Assembly: GCF_000281895.1 (NCBI RefSeq)
Contig: NZ_CM001558.1
Location: forward strand, 4,840,556 to 4,904,555
Source of the DNA: Pseudomonas fluorescens Q2-87
GTDB taxonomy: Bacteria; Pseudomonadota; Gammaproteobacteria; Pseudomonadales; Pseudomonadaceae
DNA length: 64,000 nt
Direction: 5' to 3'
In this document: positions 44,963-53,019 of the stretch, piece after piece
Layout: every line of letters starts with the position of its first letter
How positions within the stretch are numbered: position 1 is the stretch's first letter
Notes under the pieces: generated by a model
What the model was told of the DNA's origin: nothing
Seen by the model: only the letters and a program-made list of their open reading frames with translations
Databases searched by the model: none
Position numbers and translations under genes: made by a program

Positions 44963-45141
44963 CCGACATCCGGAGCGGCAGGACCGCAGAGATCTCTGTC
45001 GAGCCCAAGCACCTTGCCTCGGCCCGGAGCATGAAAAGGATTCTTCTAGATCGGTGCATGTTCTATAAGGCACCGCGTGCGGAACACGATCAGATGCTGC
45101 TCAAGATTTTAGATCCGTCGGCTGAAGCAATCCAAAAATAG
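44959..45141 (+). CDS. Doubtful short ORF of 60 residues
   Basis: GTG start, MTDIRSGRTAEISVEPKH ... LLKILDPSAEAIQK, overlapping the preceding stop by GTGA. Mixed composition, no signal or family match, weak ribosome binding site. It lies in a 500-base accessory gap between higBA and the antiporter gene; the rest of that gap (45142-45243) shows nothing. Confidence 0.2.
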   Translation: MTDIRSGRTAEISVEPKHLASARSMKRILLDRCMFYKAPRAEHDQMLLKILDPSAEAIQK

Positions 45142-45243
45142 CAGCACAGGATAGCCCACCATTCGTATTTGACTTTACCCATCGCAAGGGATGTTCATAG
45201 AGTTTGTGATCGACCCCAGACTCTTCGGGCGATGAGGCCGATA

Positions 45244-46890
45244 TTATTTACCCAACCCCAAATTCGCCTCCGCCAGATCCAACTCCCCCAGCACCTCACG
45301 CAACACATCATCCCCAATCTGGTGATGACGGCTAAGACGATACAACTCCAGCCGCTGCGCCCGAAAAGCCTTCAAACGCAGCCGGCGCTCCAGCAGATCC
45401 ATATCGAATGCCAGCGCCTGGGCTTCGGCGGAGTCGTTGAATATCTCCAACTGATGCCGATACTCGGACATCAGCCGCGCCTTGACCTCGGTCGCCAGCG
45501 CGGCCTTGGCCGCATCCGGCGGGCTGACGGCTTCGGCCGGTTCTTCCACTTCCAGCGCGCGGATCGCCGCTTCGGCGGTTTTTCGCCAGGCATCGCGTAC
45601 TTCGTTGCGACGTTTGTCATCGGGGCTTTTCTCGATTCCGCGCAGCAATATCGGCAAGGCGATACACGCCGCTATCAACGACAGCAAGATGACGCCGGCG
45701 GCAATGAAGATAAGCAAGTCTCGCTCGGGAAACGCCTCGCCCGCCCCCAACAGCAACGGAACTGACAGCACACCCGCCAATGTCACCGCACCGCGTACCC
45801 CACCGAACGTGAGCAACCAGCAAGAGCGCGCCGTGGGCACCAGCGTCAATTCGCCCTTGCCACGCCAGTGGCGCAACAGCCCCGACAGGCGCCAGATGCT
45901 TTGCACCCAGACAAACCGCAGCACCAGTAACACAAGGAAAATCGCCAGTACGTCGAGACAGCGGTAGAACAATGTCGGCCACAGGGTGGCTTCATGGCTG
46001 GTCACCGCTTTGATGATGTCGGGCAACTGCAAGCCCAGCAGCAGGAAGATCAAGCCATTGAAGGCAAACTCCAGCAGCGACCAGACGCTGCGATTGAGTA
46101 ACCGCGTGCCGGTCTGGCGCGGCAGCAGGTCGAGCCAGCTCTGCATCATCCCCGCCGCCACCGCCGAGAGAATGCCCGAGGCGCCCAAGCGTTCAGCCAG
46201 CACATAGGCAGCAAACGGCAGCAACAACATGAAAACCACGTGGGTGGCCGGATCGTCCCAGCCCCGGGCAATCATCCAGGCCCGCAAGCGGCCTACCAGC
46301 CAACTCAGGGCCACGCCGACCAGCAGGCCGCCGACCGCCACCAGGACGAAAGTCAGGCTCGCGCTGGTTAGGGAAAACACGCCGGTGATAGCCGCCGCCA
46401 AGGCAAACTTGAAGGTCACCAGGCCCGACGCATCGTTCATCAGCGCCTCGCCCTGGAGCATGTGCATCAGCGGCCCGGGCAGGCGATCCCGGGCAATCGC
46501 CGACACTGCCACAGCGTCGGTGGGTGACAGCACCGCAGCCAGGGCGAAAGCGACCGGCAGCGGGATACTCGGCAGCAGCCAATGAATGAAGTACCCGGCG
46601 CCCACCACCGTGAACAACACCAGCCCCACCGCCAACGTCAGGATCGGCCCGCGCAGGCGCCACAACTCGCGTTTGGGCATGCGCCAACCATCGGAGAACA
46701 GCAGCGGCGGCAGGAACAGAAACAGGAACAACTCGGGATCAAGCGCTACATGCAGCCCCAGCGAGGGCCAGGCCAGCACGGCGCCGGCGCCGATCTGCAC
46801 CAGGGGCAACGGCAGCGGGATCAACCGTCCGATCAGGCGCGACACGCCCACCAGCATCAACAGGATCAGGACGGTATAGGCGCTTTGCAT
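45244..46890 (-). CDS. Na+/H+ antiporter, CPA1/NhaP-YjcE type
   Basis: 548 residues with about 12 transmembrane helices (about 5-425) and a hydrophilic helical C-terminal tail (about 430-548). Key CPA1 motifs are AAVLSPTDAVAVSAIARDRLPG (about 130-151) and GEALMNDASGLVTFKFALA (about 160-178), where the ND pair is the proposed ion-binding site. FGGVRGAVTLAGVL near residue 378 is also typical. It should exchange Na+ or K+ for protons at the inner membrane in pH and salt homeostasis. The ATG at 46890 follows GGAAG. The acidic tail resembles regulatory domains of YjcE-like antiporters. Confidence 0.9.
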   Translation of the reverse strand: MQSAYTVLILLMLVGVSRLIGRLIPLPLPLVQIGAGAVLAWPSLGLHVALDPELFLFLFLPPLLFSDGWRMPKRELWRLRGPILTLAVGLVLFTVVGAGYFIHWLLPSIPLPVAFALAAVLSPTDAVAVSAIARDRLPGPLMHMLQGEALMNDASGLVTFKFALAAAITGVFSLTSASLTFVLVAVGGLLVGVALSWLVGRLRAWMIARGWDDPATHVVFMLLLPFAAYVLAERLGASGILSAVAAGMMQSWLDLLPRQTGTRLLNRSVWSLLEFAFNGLIFLLLGLQLPDIIKAVTSHEATLWPTLFYRCLDVLAIFLVLLVLRFVWVQSIWRLSGLLRHWRGKGELTLVPTARSCWLLTFGGVRGAVTLAGVLSVPLLLGAGEAFPERDLLIFIAAGVILLSLIAACIALPILLRGIEKSPDDKRRNEVRDAWRKTAEAAIRALEVEEPAEAVSPPDAAKAALATEVKARLMSEYRHQLEIFNDSAEAQALAFDMDLLERRLRLKAFRAQRLELYRLSRHHQIGDDVLREVLGELDLAEANLGLGK

Positions 46891-47073
46891 AACGGACTTC
46901 CAATGACAGCCATACACATCTACGGCAACAGCTGGCCGGTGAAGTGCCATATTAACTGCCGAGGTGAACCGCTGCCTTTGCACGTTGGTCGCACCTCTGC
47001 GGCGTCAACGCGAAGTCGCCTCTTGGTCGCTCCCAACCGCCACTCGGCAGGAGCGACCGACGACTATCCGAAG

Positions 47074-48429
47074 CTAAACAGCTCGCTCAGCGGCATTGAG
47101 GGTGGAGCGGCCCGAGACAACATCGACGCCGTCACCGTCATTGTCGTTATCTTCCCCGATCTGTTCGGCCGTCGACACTTCCACCAAGGGCAACATTCCC
47201 TGCAACTCATCCGGATGAGCGGGCCCGGCGGATAGCCTGTCCAACGCGGCAGAGGTCTTGTCCGCCAACGGCTGGGTCATCACTGCCGTTGTCACCCAGG
47301 CGGCGAGCACGGGGGCCATCGTAGCCGTAACCGTCGCCTTGCCAGCCGCCGCAACCCCCGCCGGCGAAATCCCGGCGTTCCTGGCTGCGTTGACAGCGGC
47401 GGTCTGGGCCATGCCGATCGCAGTAATACCGCCGGCCAACGCTCCGAGACCACTGACCAAGCCAGTCGGCGTAACCAAGGCTTGCAGCGATTTGCTGCCA
47501 TCGCGCATCGCGTCCAGCGGCAGGCTGCCAACCCGCTTCGCAATGCCCATCGCAGCACTCCCTACGCCATAGTTCTTGAGGTCCTTGAAACGCTGATGCC
47601 AGTCTTGACGCCCCAACAGGTATTCCGGGCCAATCCGGTGTTTCGACTTATCGATAGAATGTTGCAGGTCATAGGCGGCCATGCCGGAAAGCGGAGAACC
47701 GACGGCAGCTATCACAGAGTCCACCTTGCTGCCCGTTTGCGCATCGACGGTCTTTGTCACGACGGGTTGGATGACCGTACGCAACACGTTTCGCGCAGAG
47801 AAGGTCTGGAAAGTCAGGCTGCCTTCGATAGCCTGGGTCGTCAGGCTCGGCTTCACCGCCTGGGCGGCTTCTTGCATGACCGGCTCCAGATCGGCATTTT
47901 CGGCCACCAGCCACTGGGTGTCGCTGGTGGCGCGCTTGATCAGGCCGTTGCCGACCGTGTCGGCGGCGCTGCTGACCAGGCCGGCAATCGCTGACAACGC
48001 CAACGGCGCGGTAATCGAGCCATTGCCGGTCACCGCCGGGGCGAAGTCCAGCGCGATGGACGCCGCGCCGAAGGGAACCGAACGAAGGAATCCAACAGTG
48101 TCATGGGACGCGCGATCCAGCCGCGAGCCTTTGGTCAGCACGGCATCGACGCTTTCCGCGGTTTCCCCGTCATTGGCCAAGGTACGCGAACGATCGTCGA
48201 TCAGTGCTTCGAAGGCCTCGCGATTGGCACCGTTCATATGCGGCTCGAATACCCGGGTGAGCTGGGCCTTGATTGCACCCGTCCGATTTGCCAGGTCCTG
48301 TTCAGCCGTGACAGGGCCGATCGGGACGGATGCAGCGGTCCCGGTGGTCGATGTCGTTGAAAGGGGCGGGAGTGTTTCTTCAGTCTGATTCGTCAGTGGA
48401 TGGGGCGATGTCAGGGAGATGGAATCCAT
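47074..48429 (-). CDS. hopAA1: Type III secreted effector, HopAA1 family
   Basis: 451 residues. The first 45 are Ser/Thr/Pro rich with few acidic residues (MDSISLTSPHPLTNQTEE), as in type III secretion signals. The body is Ala/Gly-rich and resembles Pseudomonas syringae HopAA1 along its length: a SRLDRASHDT segment, GNGLIKRATSDTQWL, QTFSARNVLRTVIQP (like QTYSARNAVRTVLAP), DWHQRFKDLKNYGVGSAA, and AKRVGSLPLDAMRDG (like GKRMAGLPLDMATDA). A consensus hrp box lies 43 bases upstream, so HrpL control is expected. HopAA1 proteins act inside plant cells; their biochemical activity is not clear. No secretion apparatus or chaperone gene is in the window. Alternative: a divergent relative (Rop-type) with altered role. 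Confidence 0.85.
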   Translation of the reverse strand: MDSISLTSPHPLTNQTEETLPPLSTTSTTGTAASVPIGPVTAEQDLANRTGAIKAQLTRVFEPHMNGANREAFEALIDDRSRTLANDGETAESVDAVLTKGSRLDRASHDTVGFLRSVPFGAASIALDFAPAVTGNGSITAPLALSAIAGLVSSAADTVGNGLIKRATSDTQWLVAENADLEPVMQEAAQAVKPSLTTQAIEGSLTFQTFSARNVLRTVIQPVVTKTVDAQTGSKVDSVIAAVGSPLSGMAAYDLQHSIDKSKHRIGPEYLLGRQDWHQRFKDLKNYGVGSAAMGIAKRVGSLPLDAMRDGSKSLQALVTPTGLVSGLGALAGGITAIGMAQTAAVNAARNAGISPAGVAAAGKATVTATMAPVLAAWVTTAVMTQPLADKTSAALDRLSAGPAHPDELQGMLPLVEVSTAEQIGEDNDNDGDGVDVVSGRSTLNAAERAV

Positions 48430-48471
48430 GGGCGGCTCTCTTGTGCGCAAAAGTGCTGGGTTTACCTGTGC

Positions 48472-48500
48472 TGTGTGGTCACCTCTTGCCTATCGGTTCC
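48472..48500 (-). promoter_or_regulatory. hrp box (HrpL sigma factor promoter)
   Basis: On the minus strand GGAACC (48495-48500), 16 bases, then CCACACA (48472-48478): an exact match to the consensus GGAACC-N15/16-CCACNNA. It points into the hopAA1-like gene, whose ATG is 43 bases downstream. Confidence 0.88.
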
Positions 48501-48605
48501 GCTTCGTCCTTTGCGTCGCGACAGTCAAGGCACTGAAAGGAACGACGTGGCATAATCGTCCGCTGATTTTCAGGACGATACCGGGAACGTTTTGGGGGAG
48601 CATTC

Positions 48606-48968
48606 ATGCCCAAGGAAAACAAGCATCTACAGCTTTTCGGCATCAAAGCCTGCGATACGATGAAAAAAGCGCGTACCTGGCTCGATGAGCACGCGGTGCG
48701 CTATGACTTTCACGACTACAAGAGCGCCGGCATCGACCGTGAGCACCTGACCCAATGGTGCAACGAGCATGGCTGGCAAGTGGTGTTGAACCGTGCCGGT
48801 ACGACCTTTCGCAAGCTCGACGACGAACGCAAAGCCGATCTCGACCAGACGAAAGCCATCGAACTGATGCTCGCCCAACCCTCGATGATCAAGCGCCCGG
48901 TGCTCGATCTCGGTGACAGAACCCTGATTGGCTTCAAGCCAGATATTTATGCGGCAGAGATCAAGTAA
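48606..48968 (+). CDS. ArsC/Spx-family reductase (YffB type)
   Basis: 120 residues, thioredoxin fold. The redox Cys sits in LFGIKACDTMKKARTWLDEH (about 10-29), with the ArsC-like tail MIKRPVLDLGDRTLIGFKPDIY. It is classified with arsenate reductases, but the YffB subgroup lies next to dapD in pseudomonads and its true role is uncertain; it is not part of an arsenic operon here. Start ATG 48606 behind GGGGGAG. dapD follows after 32 bases and is probably cotranscribed. Confidence 0.9.
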   Translation: MPKENKHLQLFGIKACDTMKKARTWLDEHAVRYDFHDYKSAGIDREHLTQWCNEHGWQVVLNRAGTTFRKLDDERKADLDQTKAIELMLAQPSMIKRPVLDLGDRTLIGFKPDIYAAEIK

Positions 48969-49000
48969 GCCTGCCCAGTCCATTTTGTAGAGGTAATTTC

Positions 49001-50035
49001 ATGTCCACTACCCTGTTCAGCCTGGCCTTCGGCGTCGGCACTCAAAACCGTCAAGGCGCCTGGCTGGAAGTGTTCTACGCACAGCCGCTGCTCAATCCAT
49101 CGGCCGATATCGTTGCCGCCATTGCGCCGATCCTTGGCTACAGCGAAGGCAACCAAGCCATCACCTTCACCACCGCCCAGGCCTCGCAACTGGCAGAAGT
49201 GCTCAAGGGCGTCGATGCCGCGCAAGCCGCACTGCTGACCCGCCTGGCCGAAAGTCATAAGCCGCTGGTCGCCACGCTGCTGGCCGAAGATGCGCAACTG
49301 AGCTCCACCCCTGAGGCTTACCTCAAGCTGCACCTGTTGTCCCATCGCCTGGTCAAGCCCCATGGCCTGAACCTGGCCGGCATTTTCCCTCTGCTGCCGA
49401 ACGTAGCCTGGACCAGCCAAGGCGCGATCGACCTGGGCGAACTGGCCGAGCACCAGCTCGAAGCCCGTCTGCGCGGCGAGTTGCTGGAGGTGTTCTCGGT
49501 GGATAAATTCCCGAAAATGACCGACTACGTGGTCCCGGCTGGCGTGCGGATCGCCGATGCCGCGCGGATCCGCCTGGGCGCCTACGTGGGTGAAGGCACC
49601 ACGGTCATGCACGAAGGTTTCGTCAACTTCAACGCCGGTACCGAAGGCCCGGGCATGATCGAAGGCCGCGTCTCGGCTGGCGTGTTCGTCGGCAAGGGGT
49701 CGGACTTGGGCGGCGGCTGCTCGACCATGGGCACCCTGTCGGGCGGCGGCAACATCGTGATCAAGGTCGGCGAAGGCTGCCTGATCGGCGCCAACGCCGG
49801 CATCGGTATTCCGTTGGGCGACCGCAACACCGTGGAGTCGGGCCTGTACGTAACCGCCGGCACCAAGGTCAAGCTGCTGGACGAGAACAACCAACTGGTC
49901 AAAGTGGTCAAGGCCCGCGACCTGGCCGGCCAGCCGGACCTGCTGTTCCGCCGCAACTCCGAGACCGGCGCGGTGGAATGCAAGACGCATAAATCGGCCA
50001 TCGAGCTGAACGAAGCACTGCACGCGCACAACTAA
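49001..50035 (+). CDS. dapD: 2,3,4,5-tetrahydropyridine-2,6-dicarboxylate N-succinyltransferase
   Basis: 344 residues, the longer Pseudomonas/actinobacterial form of DapD. It succinylates tetrahydrodipicolinate, the step before DapC. An N-terminal globular domain (about 1-165) is followed by a left-handed beta-helix with hexapeptide repeats (VPAGVRIADAARIRLGAYVGEGTTVMHEGFVNFNAGTEG, about 175-215) and a C-terminal CoA-binding region (KGSDLGGGCSTMGTLSGGG). The product goes to DapC and then DapE, both in this window. Confidence 0.96.
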   Translation: MSTTLFSLAFGVGTQNRQGAWLEVFYAQPLLNPSADIVAAIAPILGYSEGNQAITFTTAQASQLAEVLKGVDAAQAALLTRLAESHKPLVATLLAEDAQLSSTPEAYLKLHLLSHRLVKPHGLNLAGIFPLLPNVAWTSQGAIDLGELAEHQLEARLRGELLEVFSVDKFPKMTDYVVPAGVRIADAARIRLGAYVGEGTTVMHEGFVNFNAGTEGPGMIEGRVSAGVFVGKGSDLGGGCSTMGTLSGGGNIVIKVGEGCLIGANAGIGIPLGDRNTVESGLYVTAGTKVKLLDENNQLVKVVKARDLAGQPDLLFRRNSETGAVECKTHKSAIELNEALHAHN

Positions 50036-50054
50036 GCCGCTTCACCCAACACCT

Positions 50055-50125
50055 GTGGGAGCGGGCTTGCTCGCGAAGGCGCCTTCAAGGCCGCCGAAAG
50101 GCTTCGCGAGCAAGCCCGCTCCCAC
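50055..50125. repeat. Paired REP element, GTGGGAGCGGGCTTGCTCGCGA class
   Basis: Two inverted copies with a spacer that also pairs (GCGCCTTCAAGG / CCGAAAGGC region), in the dapD-csdA gap, 20 bases after the dapD stop. Confidence 0.85.
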
Positions 50126-50159
50126 AGGGTCCGGCGTCATTCCAGCAGGGCCCGAAAGC

Positions 50160-51365
50160 ATGTTGATCCAATCCCCCTGGCGCGCCGATTTCCCGGCCAT
50201 CGCCGCCCTGCATCGGCAAGGCCAGACCTACCTGGACAATGCCGCCACGACCCAAAAGCCCCAAGCCCTGCTGGACGCCCTGGCGCATTACTACGCCAAT
50301 GGCGCGGCCAACGTGCACCGTGCGCAGCATCTACCGGGCGCCCACGCGACCCAGGCATTCGAAGACAGTCGCCTTAAGGTGTCGCAATGGCTCAACGCTG
50401 GGGACAGCGGGCAGATCGTCTTCACTCATGGCGCGACGTCTGCGCTGAATCTCCTGGCCTACGGCCTGGAACACCTATTCAACCCGGGCGATGAAATCGT
50501 CATCAGCGCCCTGGAACACCACGCCAACCTGCTGCCATGGCAACAATTGGCCGAACGCCGCGCGTTGACGCTGGTGGTGTTGCCGCTGGATGCCGACGGG
50601 GTGATCGACCTGGGCGCCGCCGCCGAGCTGATCGGCACGCGCACGCGCTTGCTGGCGGTGAGCCAGTTGTCCAATGTGCTCGGCGCCTGGCAACCATTGC
50701 CGGCGTTGCTGGCAATGGCCAAGGCCCAAGGCGCGTTGACAGTCGTCGACGGCGCCCAGGGCGTGGTCCACGGCCGTCACGACGTGCAGGCCCTGGGCTG
50801 TGACTTCTATGTATTTTCCAGCCATAAACTCTACGGCCCCGACGGATTGGGCGCTTTGTTTGGTCGCACCGAAGCGCTTCGCCAACTACGGCATTGGCAA
50901 TTTGGCGGCGAGATGGTGCAACTGGCGGATTATCACAGCGCTACCTTCCGCCCGGCACCGCTCGGTTTCGAAGCAGGCACGCCCCCCATCGCCAGCGTAA
51001 TCGGCCTGGGCGCCACCTTGGACTACCTGTCCGGCCTCGACCCGCAAGCGATCATCGACCACGAAGCGGCGCTGCACGACTATCTGCTCCACGGCCTGCT
51101 GGCGCGCAACGGCGTCCGCCTGGTGGGCAATCCGCGCCTGGCACTGGTCAGCTTCGTGGTCGAAGGCGTGCACAACGCCGACCTGGCCCACTTGCTGACC
51201 GAGCAAGGCGTTGCCGTGCGCGCCGGGCATCATTGCGCTATGCCGCTGTTCAAGCATTTGCAACTGTCCGGAGCAATCCGAGTGTCGCTGGCGCTGTACA
51301 ACGATTCCGCCGACCTCGAACGTTTCTTCGGCGCCCTGGACCAGGCCTTGGAGATGCTCCGATGA
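50160..51365 (+). CDS. csdA: Cysteine desulfurase CsdA
   Basis: 401 residues, class V PLP enzyme of the SufS/CsdA group. It removes sulfur from cysteine as a persulfide. The PLP Lys is in VFSSHKLYGPDGLGALFG (about 216-234) and the catalytic Cys in VRAGHHCAMPLFKHL (about 350-364). The start MLIQSPWRADFPAI at 50160 excludes an upstream in-frame extension that runs through the REP element. The stop overlaps csdE as ATGA, so the sulfur acceptor is translated in step with it. Confidence 0.95.
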   Translation: MLIQSPWRADFPAIAALHRQGQTYLDNAATTQKPQALLDALAHYYANGAANVHRAQHLPGAHATQAFEDSRLKVSQWLNAGDSGQIVFTHGATSALNLLAYGLEHLFNPGDEIVISALEHHANLLPWQQLAERRALTLVVLPLDADGVIDLGAAAELIGTRTRLLAVSQLSNVLGAWQPLPALLAMAKAQGALTVVDGAQGVVHGRHDVQALGCDFYVFSSHKLYGPDGLGALFGRTEALRQLRHWQFGGEMVQLADYHSATFRPAPLGFEAGTPPIASVIGLGATLDYLSGLDPQAIIDHEAALHDYLLHGLLARNGVRLVGNPRLALVSFVVEGVHNADLAHLLTEQGVAVRAGHHCAMPLFKHLQLSGAIRVSLALYNDSADLERFFGALDQALEMLR

Positions 51366-51766
51366 ACCTGCCGGCCGATGCTGCCACGGCGTTGCAGATT
51401 TTCCAAGACGCCTCAGGCTGGGAACAACGCGCACGGCTGCTGATGCAATGGGGCGAACGTTTGCCGCCGTTGAGCGACGCAGACAAATGCGACGCCAACC
51501 TCGTCCACGGTTGTGAAAGCCAGGTGTGGTTGGTGGGGCGATTGCACGATGGGCATTGGCAGTTTTGCGCCAGCAGCGATGCGCGGTTGATCCGCGGGTT
51601 GGTGGCGTTGCTGCTGGCGCGGGTCAATGGGCTGTCAGTCGAAGAGCTGCAACAGGTGGACTTGCCGGGCTGGTTCAATGCGTTGGGGCTGTCGCGGCAA
51701 TTGTCGCCTTCGCGCAGCAACGGCTTGAATGCGGTGTTGCAGCGGATGCGTGAGCTGGCGCGATAA
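51362..51766 (+). CDS. csdE: Sulfur acceptor protein CsdE (SufE-like)
   Basis: 134 residues. SufE fold with the acceptor Cys in NLVHGCESQVWLVGRL (about 46-61). It takes persulfide from CsdA. In E. coli, CsdA-CsdE work with TcdA (CsdL), whose gene lies just downstream on the opposite strand here. The ATG overlaps the csdA stop. Confidence 0.95.
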   Translation: MNLPADAATALQIFQDASGWEQRARLLMQWGERLPPLSDADKCDANLVHGCESQVWLVGRLHDGHWQFCASSDARLIRGLVALLLARVNGLSVEELQQVDLPGWFNALGLSRQLSPSRSNGLNAVLQRMRELAR

Positions 51767-51768
51767 CG

Positions 51769-51884
51769 GTGGCGAGGGAGCTTGCTCCCGCTCGGCTGCG
51801 AAGCAGCCGCCCTGGGGCCAGCATGATTGACTCCGACAAATGGGGGCCGCTTCGCAGCCCAGCGGGAGCAAGCTCCCTCGCCAC
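51769..51884. repeat. Paired REP element, GTGGCGAGGGAG class
   Basis: Inverted copies between the convergent csdE and tcdA genes, beginning 3 bases after the csdE stop and ending 12 bases before the tcdA stop. Likely also serves as a bidirectional transcript end. Confidence 0.85.
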
Positions 51885-51896
51885 CAAAAGCCGTTA

Positions 51897-52706
51897 CTAC
51901 CCGGGCTTGACCCTGTCCGCCGGCCGCCGCACACCCGCCACGATCTTATCCACAGCCTTGGTCGCCGCGACCATGCCGAATGTCGCCGTGACCATCATCA
52001 CCGCGCCAAACCCACCCGCGCAGTCGAGCTTCACGCCGTCGCCAACAAAACTCTTCTGCAAGCAGATGCTGCCGTCCGGTTTCGGGTAGCGCAGTTGCTC
52101 GGTGGAAAATACACAGGGCACGCTGTAGTGACGGGTCACGGTGCGGGAGAAACCGTAGTCGCGACGCAAGGTGGAGCGCACCTTCGAAGCCAGCGGATCG
52201 TTGAAGGTACGGTTCAAGTCGCAGACCTGGATCAACGTCGGATCAATCTGCCCGCCCGCGCCCCCGGTGGTGATGATCTGGATTTTGCGGCGCTTGCACC
52301 AGGCAATCAGCGCAGCCTTGGCGTTGACGCTGTCGATGCAGTCAATCACGCAGTCGATGTTCGGCGTGATGTATTCGGCCATGGTGTCGCGCGTGACGAA
52401 ATCGGCCACCGCGTGAACGGTACAGTCGGGGTTGATCCCGCGCAGCCGCTCGGCCATGACGTCGACCTTGGGCTTGCCAACGGTGCTGTCCAGGGCATGC
52501 AACTGACGGTTGGCGTTGCTGACACAGACATCGTCCAGGTCGAACAGCGAAATCTCGCCCACGCCACAACGGGCGATGGCTTCCGCGGCCCAGGAACCGA
52601 CGCCGCCCACGCCGACAATCGCCACGTGGGCCGCCCGCAGGCGTTCCAGGCCTTCAATGCCATACAAACGGGCGATGCCGGCAAACCGTGGATCTTCTGA
52701 ACTCAT
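51897..52706 (-). CDS. tcdA: tRNA threonylcarbamoyladenosine dehydratase TcdA
   Basis: 269 residues, E1-like/ThiF fold. It uses ATP to cyclise t6A37 of ANN-reading tRNAs to ct6A. The nucleotide motif VAIVGVGGVGSWAAEAIARCG is at about 28-48. The FDLDDVCVSNANRQ and TTGGAGGQIDPT segments and the C-terminal KLDCAGGFGAVMMVT region follow. I start at the second ATG (52706), where GGGG is eight bases upstream; an ATG at 52712 is also in frame. The neighbouring csdA-csdE fits its known functional partner system. Confidence 0.94.
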   Translation of the reverse strand: MSSEDPRFAGIARLYGIEGLERLRAAHVAIVGVGGVGSWAAEAIARCGVGEISLFDLDDVCVSNANRQLHALDSTVGKPKVDVMAERLRGINPDCTVHAVADFVTRDTMAEYITPNIDCVIDCIDSVNAKAALIAWCKRRKIQIITTGGAGGQIDPTLIQVCDLNRTFNDPLASKVRSTLRRDYGFSRTVTRHYSVPCVFSTEQLRYPKPDGSICLQKSFVGDGVKLDCAGGFGAVMMVTATFGMVAATKAVDKIVAGVRRPADRVKPG

Positions 52707-52771
52707 GACCATTACCCCAAAAACCGGCGCACATTATAGGGCTTTGTCGCGGCAAATTAAGCAAAACCTCG

Positions 52772-52793
52772 GTGGGAGCGAGCTCGCTCCCAC
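52772..52793. repeat. Perfect palindrome related to the GTGGGAGC REP class
   Basis: GTGGGAGCGAGCTCGCTCCCAC, 22 bases, two perfect 11-base arms with no loop. It looks like a collapsed REP in which the two elements have fused. Confidence 0.75.
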
Positions 52794-52910
52794 AGGTTTT
52801 GTGTCACACACTGTCGGCATAGTGGGGCCCATGGTGGTCGTTTTGCTATAAGATAACCGCCATTTTGTGAGCCTTGGCCAAATACAATCGAACGGCCGAA
52901 CTCAGGACCT

Positions 52911-52980
52911 GTGGGAGCGGGCTTGCTCGCGAAGCTTTTAGCGTCACTGCTGACGCCTTCGCGGGCAAGCCCGCTCCCAC
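52911..52980. repeat. Paired REP element, GTGGGAGCGGGC class
   Basis: Inverted copies GTGGGAGCGGGCTTGCTCGC / GCGGGCAAGCCCGCTCCCAC with a short spacer that also contains AGCGTCA/TGACGCC arms. Ends 40 bases before dapE. Confidence 0.85.
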
Positions 52981-53019
52981 AGAGATCCGTGTCTCCTTTC
53001 CATGTTTCCGGAGTTTTCC

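Larger units (their letters stand above)
52707..53019. other. Divergent tcdA-dapE intergenic region
   Basis: 313 bases. Besides the perfect palindrome at 52772 and the REP pair at 52911, it holds a candidate plus-strand -10, TATAAG (52847-52852), with no clear -35. The REP pair would lie in the dapE 5' leader if that promoter is used. Confidence 0.5.

Noticed and set aside
45169..45765. 198-codon plus-strand frame
   Set aside because: Antisense to the antiporter C-terminus, Gln/Arg-rich shadow composition.
21632..52980. Repeated inverted sequences considered as a CRISPR array
   Set aside because: Repeats are scattered singly or in inverted pairs over 30 kb, without regular spacers or cas genes; they are REP elements.
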